Positions 1 to 10,636 of a stretch of 64,000 bases of DNA are shown here, piece after piece; positions within the stretch are counted from its first letter, which is position 1; the number at the start of each line of letters is the position of its first letter. Source of the stretch: Streptococcus infantis SPAR10. GTDB taxonomy: Bacteria; Bacillota; Bacilli; Lactobacillales; Streptococcaceae. The DNA lies in NCBI RefSeq assembly GCF_000279535.1, contig NZ_ALCH01000002.1, forward strand, positions 1 to 64,000. The letters are read 5' to 3'. The position numbers were made by a program, and so were the translations under genes. The notes under the pieces were generated by a model. The model had not been told where the DNA came from and ran no database searches. It saw nothing but the letters and a program-made list of their open reading frames with translations.

Positions 1-157
1 CCAATAGTTATCCCCCGCTACCAGGCAGGTTACCTACGCGTTACTCACCCGTTCGCAACTCATCCAGAAGAGCAAGCTCCTCCTTCAGCGTTCTACTTGC
101 ATGTATTAGGCACGCCGCCAGCGTTCGTCCTGAGCCAGGATCAAACTCTCATTAAAA
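1..157 (-). rRNA. rrs: 16S ribosomal RNA, 5' end only
   Basis: The reverse strand reads the conserved 16S 5' end (GAGAGTTTGATCCTGGCTCA at 150-131) and runs through the V1/V2 region to the window edge, where the gene is cut. The V2 helix sequence is of the mitis-group type. The 5' boundary is set a few bases before the conserved start and is approximate. Confidence 0.95.
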
Positions 158-277
158 GTTTGAGTTCTCACTCATTTCTGTCACTGACAGATTTATTGTT
201 TTTTCATTGTTCAGTACTACAACCTTAAGTTATAGTGCCCTGCACATTGGTTCGTCTTGTTCAGTTTTCAAAGGTCT

Positions 278-331
278 TTGTCGCGCTTGCGACAACTATA
301 TTAGTATATCACAGTCACTTTTCTCTGTCAA
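278..331 (-). promoter_or_regulatory. rRNA operon promoter and leader hairpin
   Basis: On the minus strand there is TTGACA (331-326), a 17-bp spacer and TATACT (308-303), a near-consensus sigma-A promoter firing toward 16S. Just after the expected start lies a perfect hairpin with arms TTGTCGC and GCGACAA (295-278). The roughly 140-nt leader that follows is AT-rich and has no gene. Confidence 0.85.
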
Positions 332-384
332 CAGGTTTTTTTAACTTTTTTTAAATCCTATTTCCATCAACCGCGATACACCCA

Positions 385-456
385 TAGTCCGTACGGGATT
401 CGAACCCGTGTTACCGCCGTGAAAAGGCGGTGTCTTAACCCCTTGACCAACGGACC
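385..456 (-). tRNA. tRNA-Glu (anticodon TTC)
   Basis: A 72-nt cloverleaf on the minus strand with acceptor GGTCCGT paired to ACGGACT, anticodon loop CTTTTCA with TTC, and a GGTTCGAATCC T-arm. CCA is not encoded. The sequence is identical to a second tRNA-Glu at 20031-20102 on the other strand, so the two copies lie as inverted repeats about the origin. Confidence 0.97.
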
Positions 457-478
457 TTGAGCTTTTTCAACTCTTTCT

Positions 479-506
479 ATTATACCTACTTTTAGATTCT
501 TGTCAA
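479..506 (-). promoter_or_regulatory. tRNA-Glu promoter
   Basis: On the minus strand, TTGACA (506-501), a 16-bp spacer and TATAAT (484-479) lie just upstream of tRNA-Glu. In pneumococci comX lies between ftsH and this tRNA. Here only this promoter and the ftsH terminator occupy the gap. Confidence 0.8.
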
Positions 507-572
507 CTAGTTTGATTTGTTTTTTCTGAAATTTTTTACTGGTTTTCATAGATTAGTTTTTATAAATAAGAA

Positions 573-598
573 AGAGAGGATATAATAGTATCCTCTCT
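573..598 (-). terminator. rho-independent terminator after ftsH
   Basis: Arms AGAGAGGATA and TATCCTCTCT pair across a 6-nt loop. On the minus strand they are followed by TTCTTATTT. It lies 22 bp past the ftsH stop. Confidence 0.8.
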
Positions 599-619
599 TG
601 TATCTTGTCTACTAATATT

Positions 620-2578
620 TTAGTTTTCTTCAGCCATTTTTGATTTGACTTCATCATATGATAGGGCACGTGATTCCTCTTCTACTGATTCAGGCATTTT
701 CCCTGTTTCGTAAAGAGATTTGATTTGTGTACTATCCAATGTTTCATATTTCAATAAGGCTTCTGCAATTAATTTATGCGTTTCACGATTTGATTGAATA
801 ATTTCAGCTGCTTTATTACGTGCTTCATTCAACAATGCTCGAACTTCTTCATCAATTTCATATGCAGTACGTTCTGAAATAGATTTTTGTGGAGTTTGAG
901 CACCAAACATAGCATGATTACCTTCGTATTGAACAGGTCCGAGTTTTTCACTCATACCATACTCTGTAACCATTGCACGCGCCATTTGTGTAGCTTGCTC
1001 AAAGTCGTTTGATGCACCTGTTGTTTGGACATTAAAGATGATTTCTTCAGCAACACGTCCACCCATCAAACCAGCTAATTGTTCTTTCATATCTTCTTTA
1101 GATAGCAACATTTGATCTTCTTTTGGAAGAGCAATCATGTAACCACCTGCACGACCACGTGGAACAATTGTTACCTTATGAACGACACGCGCATTTGATA
1201 AGACTAACCCTACGATAGTGTGCCCGGCTTCGTGATAAGCAACCATTCCACGTTCTTTTTGAGAAACAGTTTTATCTTTCTTAGAAGGCCCTGCAATAAC
1301 GCGGTCTTCTGCCTCATCAATATCAGAAGCATCAATGACTGATTTGTTACGACGGGCAGCAACTAATGCCGCTTCGTTCAATACATTTTCTAAATCAGCA
1401 CCAACAAAACCTGGAGTTTGTTGTGCTACTAACTTCAAATCCACATCTTCTGCTAGAGGTTTATTTCTAGCATGGACTTTCAGAATTGCTTCGCGTCCTT
1501 TAACATCTGGACGACCAACCAATACTTTTCTGTCAAAACGACCTGGACGAAGAAGGGCTGGATCTAGAACATCTGAACGGTTCGTTGCCGCAATGACAAT
1601 TATCCCTTCATTTCCTTCAAAACCATCCATTTCAATCAAGAGTTGGTTCAAGGTTTGTTCACGTTCATCATTACCTCCACCAAGACCGACACCACGTTGG
1701 CGACCAACGGCATCAATTTCATCGATGAAGATAATAGCTGGCGCTGCTTTTTTAGCGTCCTCAAAGAGTGAACGTACACGGCTGGCACCGACACCAACGA
1801 ACATTTCTACGAAGTCAGAACCTGAAATACTAAAGAACGGTACTCCAGCTTCTCCTGCTACTGCTTTAGCAAGTAATGTTTTACCAGTTCCCGGAGGTCC
1901 CTCTAAGAGAACACCAGCTGGGATACGAGCACCTAATTTTGTAAAGCGTTTTGGATCTTTCAAGAATTCAACAACTTCAACAAGTTCTTGTTTTTCTTCT
2001 TCAGCTCCTGCTACATCTGAAAAGCGTACTTTGATATCTTCCTTATTAGCAGCCTTAGCTTTACTGCGTCCAAAACTCATCGGATTGCGTCCGCTGTTTC
2101 CTCCCATATTTCCCATCATAGAAAATAGGAAGAAGAATAAAATAGCAAATGGCACTACCGAAACTAGGATGTTAATCCACATACCACTTGAGCTTTCGTG
2201 CTTGACTTCAACTTGTGTTTGGTGTTCACCAGCTAGTTTTTGCAAATCTGCTACAGTAGTATCCGATGGAAGAATAATACTTGTAAATTTTTCTACTTTT
2301 GTTGCAGAAGGTGTGAAAAACTGAATACCTGTTTCCGGTTTTTCTGTTTTAGCAGTTTTATAGACACCAGACACTTCAATAATACTACCACTTGGTTGAT
2401 AGGTTATTTCTTTTACATTGTCATTAGTGATTTCCTGCACCAATTCTGAGTATTTAATTTGTTGACTGTGCCCGGCAACTCTCCCAGCGAAAAAGTACTG
2501 GAATCCCGTTACTAGCAAGAAAATCATCAACAAATAAAGAAATGGATTTTTTATAAAACCATTATTTTGTTTTTGCAT
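620..2578 (-). CDS. ftsH: ATP-dependent zinc metalloprotease FtsH
   Basis: Membrane-anchored AAA+ protease that degrades misfolded and regulatory membrane proteins. Two membrane segments are visible (about residues 12-31 and 134-154). They are followed by Walker A GPPGTGKT (227-234), Walker B IIFIDE (282-287), the second region of homology ending GRFDR (346-350), and the zinc site HEAGH (449-453). At 652 residues it has the usual streptococcal length. It is the last gene of a tight leftward operon, 16 bp after hpt, and is followed by a terminator. All key residues are present. Confidence 0.97.
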   Translation of the reverse strand: MQKQNNGFIKNPFLYLLMIFLLVTGFQYFFAGRVAGHSQQIKYSELVQEITNDNVKEITYQPSGSIIEVSGVYKTAKTEKPETGIQFFTPSATKVEKFTSIILPSDTTVADLQKLAGEHQTQVEVKHESSSGMWINILVSVVPFAILFFFLFSMMGNMGGNSGRNPMSFGRSKAKAANKEDIKVRFSDVAGAEEEKQELVEVVEFLKDPKRFTKLGARIPAGVLLEGPPGTGKTLLAKAVAGEAGVPFFSISGSDFVEMFVGVGASRVRSLFEDAKKAAPAIIFIDEIDAVGRQRGVGLGGGNDEREQTLNQLLIEMDGFEGNEGIIVIAATNRSDVLDPALLRPGRFDRKVLVGRPDVKGREAILKVHARNKPLAEDVDLKLVAQQTPGFVGADLENVLNEAALVAARRNKSVIDASDIDEAEDRVIAGPSKKDKTVSQKERGMVAYHEAGHTIVGLVLSNARVVHKVTIVPRGRAGGYMIALPKEDQMLLSKEDMKEQLAGLMGGRVAEEIIFNVQTTGASNDFEQATQMARAMVTEYGMSEKLGPVQYEGNHAMFGAQTPQKSISERTAYEIDEEVRALLNEARNKAAEIIQSNRETHKLIAEALLKYETLDSTQIKSLYETGKMPESVEEESRALSYDEVKSKMAEEN

Positions 2579-2594
2579 TCAACAACTTACCCTT

Positions 2595-3137
2595 CTATTT
2601 TGAGTAAACTTCCTCTTTCAATACACCTACATAAGGAAGGTTACGATAATTTTCATTATAGTCTAAACCATAGCCTACAACGAATTCATTTGGAATTGTA
2701 AAACATGTATAATCTGCTTCAATTTCTACAGTACGTCCTTCTGGTTTATCCAGCATAGTAACAATCTTAACAGACGCTGCTTCTCTAGCAGTAAACATAT
2801 CTCTCAAACTTTTTAATGTTTGTCCAGTATCAATAATATCTTCTACAAAGACAATGTGTCTACCTTTAACATCTTGAGTGACATCTTGTTTGATATTAAT
2901 GACACCACTACTTACAGTTCCACCATGATAACTAGAAACCATCATAAAATCCATTTCAAGGTGAGTGTCGATATATTTGACTAATTCTGCCATAAAAGGA
3001 ATAGATCCTTTTAAAATTCCAACTAAAATCGGATTTTTCCCTTCATAATCTTTTGTCAATTGAGCACCTAACTTCTTAGCTGCTTCTGTAATTTCATCTT
3101 GCGAAATCATAATTTTCTTGATGTCTTGTTCTAACAT
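2595..3137 (-). CDS. hpt: Hypoxanthine-guanine phosphoribosyltransferase
   Basis: Type I phosphoribosyltransferase that salvages hypoxanthine and guanine with PRPP to make IMP and GMP. The PRPP-binding signature [12 protein letters not shown] is at residues 96-107, with the pyrophosphate-loop segment ILKGS near 41-45. The length of 180 residues is normal. It sits 4 bp after tilS and 16 bp before ftsH, the usual Firmicutes order. Confidence 0.96.
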   Translation of the reverse strand: MLEQDIKKIMISQDEITEAAKKLGAQLTKDYEGKNPILVGILKGSIPFMAELVKYIDTHLEMDFMMVSSYHGGTVSSGVINIKQDVTQDVKGRHIVFVEDIIDTGQTLKSLRDMFTAREAASVKIVTMLDKPEGRTVEIEADYTCFTIPNEFVVGYGLDYNENYRNLPYVGVLKEEVYSK

Positions 3138-3141
3138 GATT

Positions 3142-4419
3142 TTACCTATCTATTTTTTCTATATAAAGTACAGTGTTCATTATATCATTTTTCGTTTTTA
3201 TACTCAAATCACTGAGTTCAATTCCTAAAATTGAACAAATCTTTCCGAATTGCTCAACAATAATCGCATTTTTTCGTTTTTCTGCAGGAATTTTTAAATC
3301 AATAAAAAGTCGCCTTACTTTTTTTTGATGACCATTTATTATCAAATAATCACCTGGCTGTCGATGCCGCAAAATCAATGATGTTTCACGGGAAACATTT
3401 ATTTGTTGAACATTTTCACCTTTTAGAGGAATTCCAAATGAAAATAGAAAACCTTCATAATAAACTTGATTTTGATAGTTTAACACACACTCACTACTTT
3501 TTTCATCAGACTTTGGTCTGATTTTACCAATTTGAAAGTGCTGGTATTCTTTTATAAGTTCATAACCATTTTTTATATTATGGCGATATTGACTCTTAGT
3601 TTTTAAAATATGATGAATTTCTTGAAATTGTTCTCTTGTTACATTTAAATCAGCAAAACGACTAAGGTATTGTTGTAGTAAAACTCCTTGCGTTGCTTCA
3701 CTAAAAGATAAAAACTGAGTTAAATCTTCTACATCAACTGCTTGAGATAATTCAGCCAGAGCAATTTGATAGTCAGAAACTTCTTTTCCAAACTCTAAAA
3801 TTGCTTTTTTTACCTGAACATTTTCTTTTTCTAACTGTGGCAGATAGAGGTTGCGAATACGATTGCGAAGATAGTGATTTTCTTTATTCGTTGAATCTTC
3901 AAAATGCTCAATTTCAGGAAAATCCTTCTTATAAAAAGACAACAAAGGACGAATCAACTCTCCCTTATCAAACATTTGTCTTTCTTTAATAGCTGATAAA
4001 TGGTGTAGTCTAACACCTCTAATCAATCGCATAAAGATCGTCTCAACTTGATCATCTGCATGATGAGCTGTTACAAGAGCTGTAGATGAAGTTTTCTCCA
4101 TCACTTCTCTAAAGAATTCATAGCGAAATTGACGAGCATTCGCTTCTGAAAAATCTCCAGTAAAACAAGCTACATAAATTGGAACTCCAGCTTGTTCAGC
4201 TAATTTTCTTAATTCATTTTCTTCATTATCTGACTCTGGTCGTTGTTTATGATTTACATGAGCTAAAAACAATTCAATACCAAGTTCTTTTTGATAGGTC
4301 AAAAGAAGTTGAAAAAGAAACATCGAATCCAATCCACCAGACAAGGCCAGCACAACTCTTGAATGTCCTTCAAAGTAACCTTTTTCTAGAAAATGATTTA
4401 AAAAATCGCGGTCTCTCAT
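3142..4419 (-). CDS. tilS: tRNA(Ile)-lysidine synthetase TilS
   Basis: Converts cytidine 34 of the CAU-anticodon isoleucine tRNA to lysidine using ATP and lysine. The N-type ATP-pyrophosphatase P-loop SGGLDS is at residues 27-32. The HxxDDQ motif ([10 protein letters not shown]) and the C-terminal substrate-binding region follow. Its 425 residues match the family. The start overlaps the stop of the upstream gene by 4 bp, suggesting translational coupling. A parS-like site lies inside the coding sequence at 3382-3397. Confidence 0.95.
   Translation of the reverse strand: MRDRDFLNHFLEKGYFEGHSRVVLALSGGLDSMFLFQLLLTYQKELGIELFLAHVNHKQRPESDNEENELRKLAEQAGVPIYVACFTGDFSEANARQFRYEFFREVMEKTSSTALVTAHHADDQVETIFMRLIRGVRLHHLSAIKERQMFDKGELIRPLLSFYKKDFPEIEHFEDSTNKENHYLRNRIRNLYLPQLEKENVQVKKAILEFGKEVSDYQIALAELSQAVDVEDLTQFLSFSEATQGVLLQQYLSRFADLNVTREQFQEIHHILKTKSQYRHNIKNGYELIKEYQHFQIGKIRPKSDEKSSECVLNYQNQVYYEGFLFSFGIPLKGENVQQINVSRETSLILRHRQPGDYLIINGHQKKVRRLFIDLKIPAEKRKNAIIVEQFGKICSILGIELSDLSIKTKNDIMNTVLYIEKIDR
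3382..3397. promoter_or_regulatory. parS-like site inside tilS
   Basis: A 16-bp near-palindrome, TGTTTCACGGGAAACA, differs by one base from a perfect Firmicutes parS palindrome. It lies about 11 kb left of oriC, within the range where ParB-binding sites cluster. Confidence 0.8.
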
Positions 4420-5684
4420 TTTAGGACCTCGTAGACATCCTTAGCAATTTTAGAAATAGTATCGTAATCAGAATTTTTGGTAAAGATTGAAACAACGAAA
4501 GGAGAATCTGTATAGACTATTCCCACATCGTGTTTAAATTCATCTGCATCCCCAATTTTATGGGCTACCTTAGCAGAAATATTCTTAGCAATCCGCTGAT
4601 TATCAAAAGATGTTTGTGAAAGAGATTCTAAAACAAAACCATTCTGATTATAAATAGATTCCATAACTTGACCAGCCATTTTAGCTGAAGCCATCTTATC
4701 TGTCACATCCCATTCTTCACCTGCGATAGTAGCCATTTCTTTTTTAAAGGCTTCATCTGATTTATTCGTAATATAATAAGCGAGAATATTATGAGCTACA
4801 TTGTCAGATTCTTTTGCAGTTTTTGTGATTAAATCTTTGATTGTGTATTCTTTATTGTCCGCTGTTTTAGGGAGACTTCCGCTTCCTTCCGGTTTATAAG
4901 AACCAGGGAAATCATTAACTTCGGAAACATACTTCAATTTCGTGTCAAGTTGGTAATCACCTTGATTGATTTTTTCCTGAACAGAATAAAGATAAGGTAA
5001 TTTCATAACACTAGCAGCATACATTTTCTGATTTTCATTAATGCCAGCTTCCTTACCTGTACTCAATTGTTTAATATAAATAGAGAACTGTTCATTTTGA
5101 TAATTTGCAGATAGCAACTCTTGTACTTTCTGAATACGATTATCATCATCGGAAATATAATCCGTCGAAATCCAGCCCGTTTGCTTGATATGTATGAATT
5201 CACGACCTTCAGCAAAAATAGACATATCTGCTTCAACTTCTTGATAAGGCGCTAAAGTAGACTTTAATTCTTGTTGATCATAAGGACTATTATAAACGAC
5301 AAATCCCGGTTCTAGCCATACTCGTTTAGAAAAATCGTTTACGATGGAACTATCGTATAAAAGTCGTTTATCAGCCATTACAAATTGATTATTTGACAAT
5401 TTAAAGACAGGTTGTCCTTGTTTATTTAATCGCCATTCTAAAACAGATAATTTTGTTTCTGCATTTACTTTACCCGATTCATTAATCAGGTCTTCTGTAG
5501 AATAAACTGGCGTCTCACCATAAAATTTTGGAGATTCTATAGTATCTTGATAATAAAAATGATACGGAGTATGAGTTAAAGAATAAACTTCTTGTTTTGG
5601 AATGATAACTGGATTCTCAGTGCTTACTACTTGAACGCTTTTTAGGAAAATAGGAAGTAGTAATATCACTAAAAATTTACGCAT
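4416..5684 (-). CDS. Secreted class A beta-lactamase-fold serine hydrolase
   Basis: Predicted extracellular or membrane-tethered protein with an N-terminal hydrophobic signal (about residues 4-20). The C-terminal half carries the penicillin-recognising motifs SVMK (225-228), SDN (293-295) and KIG (376-378), with order and spacing typical of class A beta-lactamases. The first 180 residues are an unassigned extension. Orthologues sit at the same tilS-divIC position in other mitis-group genomes. The true substrate is not known to me, and its genomic context suggests a cell-wall role rather than antibiotic resistance. It overlaps tilS by 4 bp and the small gene upstream by 8 bp. Confidence 0.85.
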   Translation of the reverse strand: MRKFLVILLLPIFLKSVQVVSTENPVIIPKQEVYSLTHTPYHFYYQDTIESPKFYGETPVYSTEDLINESGKVNAETKLSVLEWRLNKQGQPVFKLSNNQFVMADKRLLYDSSIVNDFSKRVWLEPGFVVYNSPYDQQELKSTLAPYQEVEADMSIFAEGREFIHIKQTGWISTDYISDDDNRIQKVQELLSANYQNEQFSIYIKQLSTGKEAGINENQKMYAASVMKLPYLYSVQEKINQGDYQLDTKLKYVSEVNDFPGSYKPEGSGSLPKTADNKEYTIKDLITKTAKESDNVAHNILAYYITNKSDEAFKKEMATIAGEEWDVTDKMASAKMAGQVMESIYNQNGFVLESLSQTSFDNQRIAKNISAKVAHKIGDADEFKHDVGIVYTDSPFVVSIFTKNSDYDTISKIAKDVYEVLK

Positions 5685-5799
5685 TCTTTTTCCCCTCTTC
5701 TTCTTGTAGCCGTAACAGATGATTCTTTTGAGCTAACTCATCTAATTTTTCATCTGACTGACTTAAAAATTTTTCGATAATATCTAATAAATTTTCCAT
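5677..5799 (-). CDS. Small conserved protein, 40 residues
   Basis: The minus-strand frame from ATG at 5799 to TAA at 5677 encodes 40 residues. It begins MENLLDIIEKFL and is rich in Glu, Lys and Leu, suggesting one amphipathic helix. Its stop overlaps the start of the serine hydrolase (ATGCGTAA) and it starts 6 bp after the divIC stop, so it fills the only gap in a continuous operon. A similar 40-residue protein occupies this position in pneumococci, from memory. Function unknown. Confidence 0.75.
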   Translation of the reverse strand: MENLLDIIEKFLSQSDEKLDELAQKNHLLRLQEEEGKKNA

Positions 5800-5805
5800 T
5801 TCGCA

Positions 5806-6174
5806 TTACCTAGGAAGTAAGTCCGGAATTGTATAAACTTCCTCCCATGTTTTTGAATAATAATATTTTGCACGGGAATATTTAGCCGCATAGGATTCAT
5901 CTTTTAGCTTAGTTGCTAAACTAGCTTCTTTATCCTTTTCATCGCTCAAGTCCTGATATTGTTTTTTCAAATCAGCTAGTTGCTGGCGACGTGTTAGTAA
6001 TTGTTGGTAACTTTGTGCTAAATTGTAAGTTGGTAAGATGAATAGCAACATAATCAAAATCAAAACCCAACCCATAAAACGATTACGTTTTTGACGTTCT
6101 TCCATCATGTATTTACGTCGTTGGTGTTCATTTTGAATAAATGAATTATTCATTTGGACTATTTTTTTATACAT
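5806..6174 (-). CDS. divIC: Septum formation protein DivIC (FtsB-like)
   Basis: Small bitopic division protein expected to act with FtsL and DivIB in the divisome. The 122-residue protein has a basic cytoplasmic N-terminus ([15 protein letters not shown]) and one membrane segment at about 35-52. A coiled coil follows at about 53-92, with a short C-terminal tail. Its start overlaps the end of rqcP by 8 bp, and the whole stretch down to ftsH is likely one transcript. Confidence 0.9.
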   Translation of the reverse strand: MYKKIVQMNNSFIQNEHQRRKYMMEERQKRNRFMGWVLILIMLLFILPTYNLAQSYQQLLTRRQQLADLKKQYQDLSDEKDKEASLATKLKDESYAAKYSRAKYYYSKTWEEVYTIPDLLPR

Positions 6175-6433
6175 CGTCTTCTACCCTTGTTTCACTGATA
6201 ATTTCATACATTCCAGCTGCATCTTCTTTTTTTGTGCTATCTTTCATTTCGAGCACCTTTACAAGCAACAATTTATTTCCAAAACGAATTTCAACCTGAT
6301 CATTGATTTTTAAATCAGTTGAACTTTTAGCAAGGATACCATTAACCTTGATTCGCCCTTTATCTGCAACTTCCTTAGCTACCGTACGGCGTTTAATAAT
6401 TCGTGATACTTTTAAATATTTATCTAATCTCAT
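6167..6433 (-). CDS. rqcP: S4-domain RNA-binding protein RqcP (YabO/Hsp15 family)
   Basis: Small S4-domain protein ([20 protein letters not shown] at the start) of the family that binds 50S-peptidyl-tRNA complexes in ribosome quality control. I chose the ATG at 6433 because GAGG stands 10 bases before it. The TTG five codons earlier overlaps that ribosome-binding site. This gives 88 residues. A C-terminal acidic tail overlaps the divIC start. Confidence 0.88.
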   Translation of the reverse strand: MRLDKYLKVSRIIKRRTVAKEVADKGRIKVNGILAKSSTDLKINDQVEIRFGNKLLLVKVLEMKDSTKKEDAAGMYEIISETRVEDDV

Positions 6434-6454
6434 CTTATAATACCTCAAATTATT

Positions 6455-6463
6455 ATTGTACCA
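6455..6463 (-). promoter_or_regulatory. Extended -10 promoter before rqcP
   Basis: On the minus strand TGG directly precedes TACAAT (6463-6455), about 22 bp before the rqcP start. This would give the division and tRNA-modification operon its own promoter after mfd. Confidence 0.55.
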
Positions 6464-6498
6464 TTTTTATCCCTTTTATAGAAGAAAAAAGGTAAGCC

Positions 6499-9400
6499 CT
6501 AATGTGACTCTTTTAAGTCTTTTATCTTCGCTAACGATTCTCCAAAGGTTAAGAGTCCTTCTAAAATCTCATAGTCTTTTTTATTTCGAATATCAAAAAC
6601 AACTTCGATTAAACCTTGATTTTCAGAAATATTAGCCTTCAAATTTGTCTGAGAAAGAGCCTGGAAATAATCTTGTGTTAAAAATAGTTGTTGGGATATC
6701 TTTTCAAATTGAATGACAAGCTTATTATTTCTTCTTTCAACACGATTGACAAAAACTTTATCAAGATAAGCTTTAGCTAATCCAATTTCTAAGAGGTAAG
6801 CAACTACATCTGGATACTCTCCAAATCGGTCTATCAACTCATCTTGTAATTCTTCGTAATTGACACGGTTGTCAATTTGACGAATTCTCTTGTAAATCTC
6901 AATTTTATGTCGTTCATCCGAAATATACTCATCTGGAAGATAGGCATCAATTTGTAGAATTAACTCAGCATTTCCTTTTTCACGTTTCTTATCAGTTCCA
7001 TTCTTCTTAGCAATTGCTTCTTCCAGTAATTGAGAATAGAGTTCAAAACCAACAGAATCGATAAAACCTGACTGCGAACTTCCTAAAAGATTACCCGCTC
7101 CACGAATGGATAAATCACGCATGGCAATTTTGAAACCAGAACCCAATTCAGTGAAACCTTTAATTGCCTCCAATCTCTTCTCAGAAACTTCTGTCAATGA
7201 TTTATCTGGTCTATACATAAGATAGGCATAAGCAATACGATTACTACGACCAACCCGACCTCTTAATTGATACAAGGTTGACAATCCCATATGATCCGCA
7301 TTTTCGATAAACAAGGTATTGGCATTTGGAATGTCTACCCCTGTTTCAATGATTGTTGTTGTTACTAAAATATCATATTCACCTTCAATAAAGTCAAGTA
7401 GTGTATTCTCCAAACGAATTTCACTCATTTGACCATGAACAAAACCAATAGAAGCTTCTGGAATCAGTTCTTGTAACTCTGAAACCTTCTTTTCAATCGT
7501 GTCAACTTTATTGTAAAGATAGTAAACCTGACCACCACGATCAATTTCTCTCAATACAGCATCTCGAATGACACGATCATTCTGTTCAAGGACATAGGTT
7601 TGTACAGGATATCGATTGGTTGGGGGAGTTTCGATGACAGATAAATCTCGAATACCTAGCATAGACATATGTAGAGTTCGAGGAATTGGTGTAGCTGTCA
7701 AAGTTAAGACATCAACCTTCTTTTTTAATTCCTTCAAAGCTTCCTTATGTTTGACACCAAAACGTTGTTCTTCATCGATGATGATTAATCCTAAATCAGC
7801 AAATTCAACATCTTTAGACAAAACTCGATGGGTTCCTATCAGGATATCAACTTGGCCTTTTTTCAATTTTTCAAGTGTTTCAGTCTGCTCTTTTTTACTT
7901 CTAAAACGACTCAAAACATCTACATTGACAGCAAATTGCTCAAATCTTTCCTTAAAATTACTATAATGTTGCTGAGCCAAAACTGTAGTAGGTACTAAAA
8001 CAACAACCTGTTTATGATTGTTGACAGCCTTAAAAGCAGCTCGCATGGCCACCTCAGTCTTACCAAAACCAACATCTCCAACTAAAAGTCTATCCATTGG
8101 TTGAGAAGCCTGCATATCTTTCTTAATTTCTTCGATACTTCGAAGTTGATCTTCAGTTTCAACATAAGGAAAAGCCTCATCAAAAGCAACTTGATCTTCA
8201 TCATCTTTTGAAAATGCAAAACCTTCAAGTTGACTCCTCTCTGCATATAACTTAATTAAGTCATCTGCAATGTCTTCAACTTGATTTTTAACTTTTTGCT
8301 TAGCTTTTTTAAAACGTCCATCGTTTAATTTGTTTAACTTTGGAGCCTTACCGTCACTTGAAACATACTTAGATAAGGTTTGGATTTGTTCTACAGGGAT
8401 AGAAATTCGATCTCCATTTTGATATTGGATACTTACATAATCTCGGTGAATCCCTTTGAGTTCAATCGTTTCTATTCCTAAATATTGACCAATCCCATGA
8501 ATTTGATGAACAACATAATCTCCTTTTTGGAGTTCACTATAATCCTTTAATCTTTCAGCATTACTGATATTTTGTCTTCTGTATTTGCGTTTAATTTTCT
8601 TTTTGAAAATTTCATATTCAGTGATGAATACAAGATTCTCATCCACAAAATGAAAACCATGACGAAGGTTTCCTTCAACAAGATTGACAGTTCCTTTACA
8701 GATTTCACTTTGATTACTATTGTCAACTTTAATGCTATATTCATCAAGAATCGTTGACAGTTTTTTTAGTTCTGTTTGGCTACTTGATTGAAGAACAATC
8801 GTATATTTTAATTTTTTATAGCGTTCAATTTCTTCTTTCAGAAAAGAAAACTGATTGAAGAATTCTTGCATTGGATATTGATTAAATTGATAAAGATGAT
8901 CAAATTTTAGATTTCCAAGTCCCTTTTGAAAATTAGAAAAGAAGCTAGCTGGTAAATATTTTTTAAACTGACTTTCTACGTCAGCAAAATATTGTAAACT
9001 TGATACAGCTTTACTGTTGTGTAAATCCTCTGTAAAGTAGCTAGCTGTTTCCTTATCAAAAATATCATACTGATTCATAATTTTTTGAAAATCATCAAAG
9101 ATAATAGGCACTTGGTTCAAGTAGTCAATCAAGGTCCACTGTTTTTTATAAAAAACAGACAAAAATTTACGAATATCAGCATGAAGAACTTGCTCTTTCG
9201 CACAACTAAAAACTTCTTCTAAGTACGACTTTAATGTAGGTGAAATAGTTTTATCCATCTCATGTTCTAAGAATTGTTGACCACGATGATAATCTTCAGT
9301 AGCTAGTAAAATATCACTAGCTGGGTAGATTGAGACTTGAGATTGACTATCTTTTGATAATTGTGTATCTGCGTCGAATTCTCTAATCCCATCTATTTCA

Positions 9401-9990
9401 TCACCAAAAAATTCTATTCGGTAAGGAGATAGTTGTGAAGTTTCAAAGATATCTAAAATATCCCCTCGAAGACTAAATTCACCTTGACTTTGAACTTGAG
9501 TAACTTTTTTATAACCAAGTGAAATCAATTGACTTTTTAATTCTCTTTGTTCACACTCTTCGCCAACTTCAAGTTTTAACACACTGTTATCAAAGACTTG
9601 AGGATCTGGTAAGAATAAACGGCTAGCTGCCATGTTACAAACTAGTATTCCTTTTTGAGATTTATCTCTTAGAAAACGCAAGGCTTCAACTCTTGAAAAA
9701 ATCTTTTCTTGAGACGATACTAAAAATTCTACCATTGGTGAATCATCTACTAAAAATGGATAAACCATATCAGTACCCAGGATAGAAATTAAATCATTTA
9801 CTAGACGATCAGCTTCTCCATAAGTAGATGTCATTACTATAATCTTGTTCTGATTTTTAACACTACTTGCAATAGCTAAAGACTTTGCTGAACCAGAGAG
9901 ACCTAGTAGTAATTCCCTCTGCTTGAGAGATAAATGTTCACTCCATAATTGTATCTGCTTGTTCTCTAAAAAGAATTCGATTAATGACAT
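6499..9990 (-). CDS. mfd: Transcription-repair coupling factor Mfd
   Basis: Large DNA translocase that removes stalled RNA polymerase and recruits UvrA. The N-terminal half holds the UvrB-like region (GEFSLRGDILDIF). Next come the RNA-polymerase-interacting CarD-like segment (GDYVVHQIHGIGQYLG), the RecG-like helicase motor with Walker A GDVGFGKTE and the DEEQ box, and the C-terminal autoinhibitory domain. I start at ATG 9990 (MSLIEFF), 4 bp after the pth stop with GGGTAAGGG before it. Earlier in-frame starts lie inside pth. Length 1163 residues. Confidence 0.95.
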   Translation of the reverse strand: MSLIEFFLENKQIQLWSEHLSLKQRELLLGLSGSAKSLAIASSVKNQNKIIVMTSTYGEADRLVNDLISILGTDMVYPFLVDDSPMVEFLVSSQEKIFSRVEALRFLRDKSQKGILVCNMAASRLFLPDPQVFDNSVLKLEVGEECEQRELKSQLISLGYKKVTQVQSQGEFSLRGDILDIFETSQLSPYRIEFFGDEIDGIREFDADTQLSKDSQSQVSIYPASDILLATEDYHRGQQFLEHEMDKTISPTLKSYLEEVFSCAKEQVLHADIRKFLSVFYKKQWTLIDYLNQVPIIFDDFQKIMNQYDIFDKETASYFTEDLHNSKAVSSLQYFADVESQFKKYLPASFFSNFQKGLGNLKFDHLYQFNQYPMQEFFNQFSFLKEEIERYKKLKYTIVLQSSSQTELKKLSTILDEYSIKVDNSNQSEICKGTVNLVEGNLRHGFHFVDENLVFITEYEIFKKKIKRKYRRQNISNAERLKDYSELQKGDYVVHQIHGIGQYLGIETIELKGIHRDYVSIQYQNGDRISIPVEQIQTLSKYVSSDGKAPKLNKLNDGRFKKAKQKVKNQVEDIADDLIKLYAERSQLEGFAFSKDDEDQVAFDEAFPYVETEDQLRSIEEIKKDMQASQPMDRLLVGDVGFGKTEVAMRAAFKAVNNHKQVVVLVPTTVLAQQHYSNFKERFEQFAVNVDVLSRFRSKKEQTETLEKLKKGQVDILIGTHRVLSKDVEFADLGLIIIDEEQRFGVKHKEALKELKKKVDVLTLTATPIPRTLHMSMLGIRDLSVIETPPTNRYPVQTYVLEQNDRVIRDAVLREIDRGGQVYYLYNKVDTIEKKVSELQELIPEASIGFVHGQMSEIRLENTLLDFIEGEYDILVTTTIIETGVDIPNANTLFIENADHMGLSTLYQLRGRVGRSNRIAYAYLMYRPDKSLTEVSEKRLEAIKGFTELGSGFKIAMRDLSIRGAGNLLGSSQSGFIDSVGFELYSQLLEEAIAKKNGTDKKREKGNAELILQIDAYLPDEYISDERHKIEIYKRIRQIDNRVNYEELQDELIDRFGEYPDVVAYLLEIGLAKAYLDKVFVNRVERRNNKLVIQFEKISQQLFLTQDYFQALSQTNLKANISENQGLIEVVFDIRNKKDYEILEGLLTFGESLAKIKDLKESH

Positions 9991-9994
9991 TCCC

Positions 9995-10564
9995 TTACCC
10001 ATTGTATTTCTGCATTGTTTTTTCAAAGTTTTTCTCTTGTAAATAATAATTTACAGCATCGTCAACCTTGTCAATAGACTGTAAAATACCTATATAGTCA
10101 TCCTTGTCAAATTTACTCAAAACGTGGTGAACAACAGACATTCCTTTTTTAGGTCTACCGATACCAATCTTTACACGATTGAAAACCTGTGTACCAATAT
10201 GTTGGATAATTGACTTGATACCATTATGACCGCCAGCTGATCCTTTAGCGCGAAGTCGAATTTTTCCTACTTCCATGTCAAGATCATCGTAAATAATCAG
10301 TAAATCTTCAATATCTAAACCATAGTAGGTTAATAAAGCATGAACTGCTTTCCCACTTTCATTCATAAAAGTTGTTGGTTTCACTAGATAAATTTTTTCA
10401 CCATTAAGGAAAAATGAAGCTAATTCAGCTTGGAATATTTTATCGTGTGTAAAAGATACATTCTGTTTTTTTGCTAGTTGGTCAATCAACATAAAACCAA
10501 CATTATGCTTTGTCTCAAAATATTTATCCCCTGGATTTCCCAATCCTACAAGTAATTTTGTCAT
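9995..10564 (-). CDS. pth: Peptidyl-tRNA hydrolase
   Basis: Releases peptides from peptidyl-tRNA that has dropped off ribosomes. The 189-residue protein begins with the family signature ([11 protein letters not shown]). It has the catalytic His20, the conserved Asn68 in TFMNESG, and Asp93/Asp94 in IIYDDLD. It is co-directional with mfd, 4 bp apart, an arrangement common in Firmicutes. Confidence 0.96.
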   Translation of the reverse strand: MTKLLVGLGNPGDKYFETKHNVGFMLIDQLAKKQNVSFTHDKIFQAELASFFLNGEKIYLVKPTTFMNESGKAVHALLTYYGLDIEDLLIIYDDLDMEVGKIRLRAKGSAGGHNGIKSIIQHIGTQVFNRVKIGIGRPKKGMSVVHHVLSKFDKDDYIGILQSIDKVDDAVNYYLQEKNFEKTMQKYNG

Positions 10565-10587
10565 TTAAATTTCCTTTCAAAAGCCAA

Positions 10588-10611
10588 AAGGGTTGGAATT
10601 TTTTTCCAACC
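10588..10611 (-). terminator. Hairpin between ychF and pth
   Basis: Arms GGTTGGAA and TTCCAACC around a 5-nt T loop. On the minus strand they are followed by CTTTTGGCTTTT. It probably ends ychF transcription, perhaps incompletely, because pth starts right after. Confidence 0.6.
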
Positions 10612-10636
10612 TAATTGACACTATTTAAAATGTTGA

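Noticed and set aside
367..549. 60-codon minus-strand frame over tRNA-Glu
   Set aside because: It runs through the whole tRNA and the tRNA promoter, so it is not coding.
1335..2324. 329-codon frame on the plus strand across ftsH
   Set aside because: It is fully antisense to a gene with complete FtsH motifs and has no family resemblance or ribosome-binding site.
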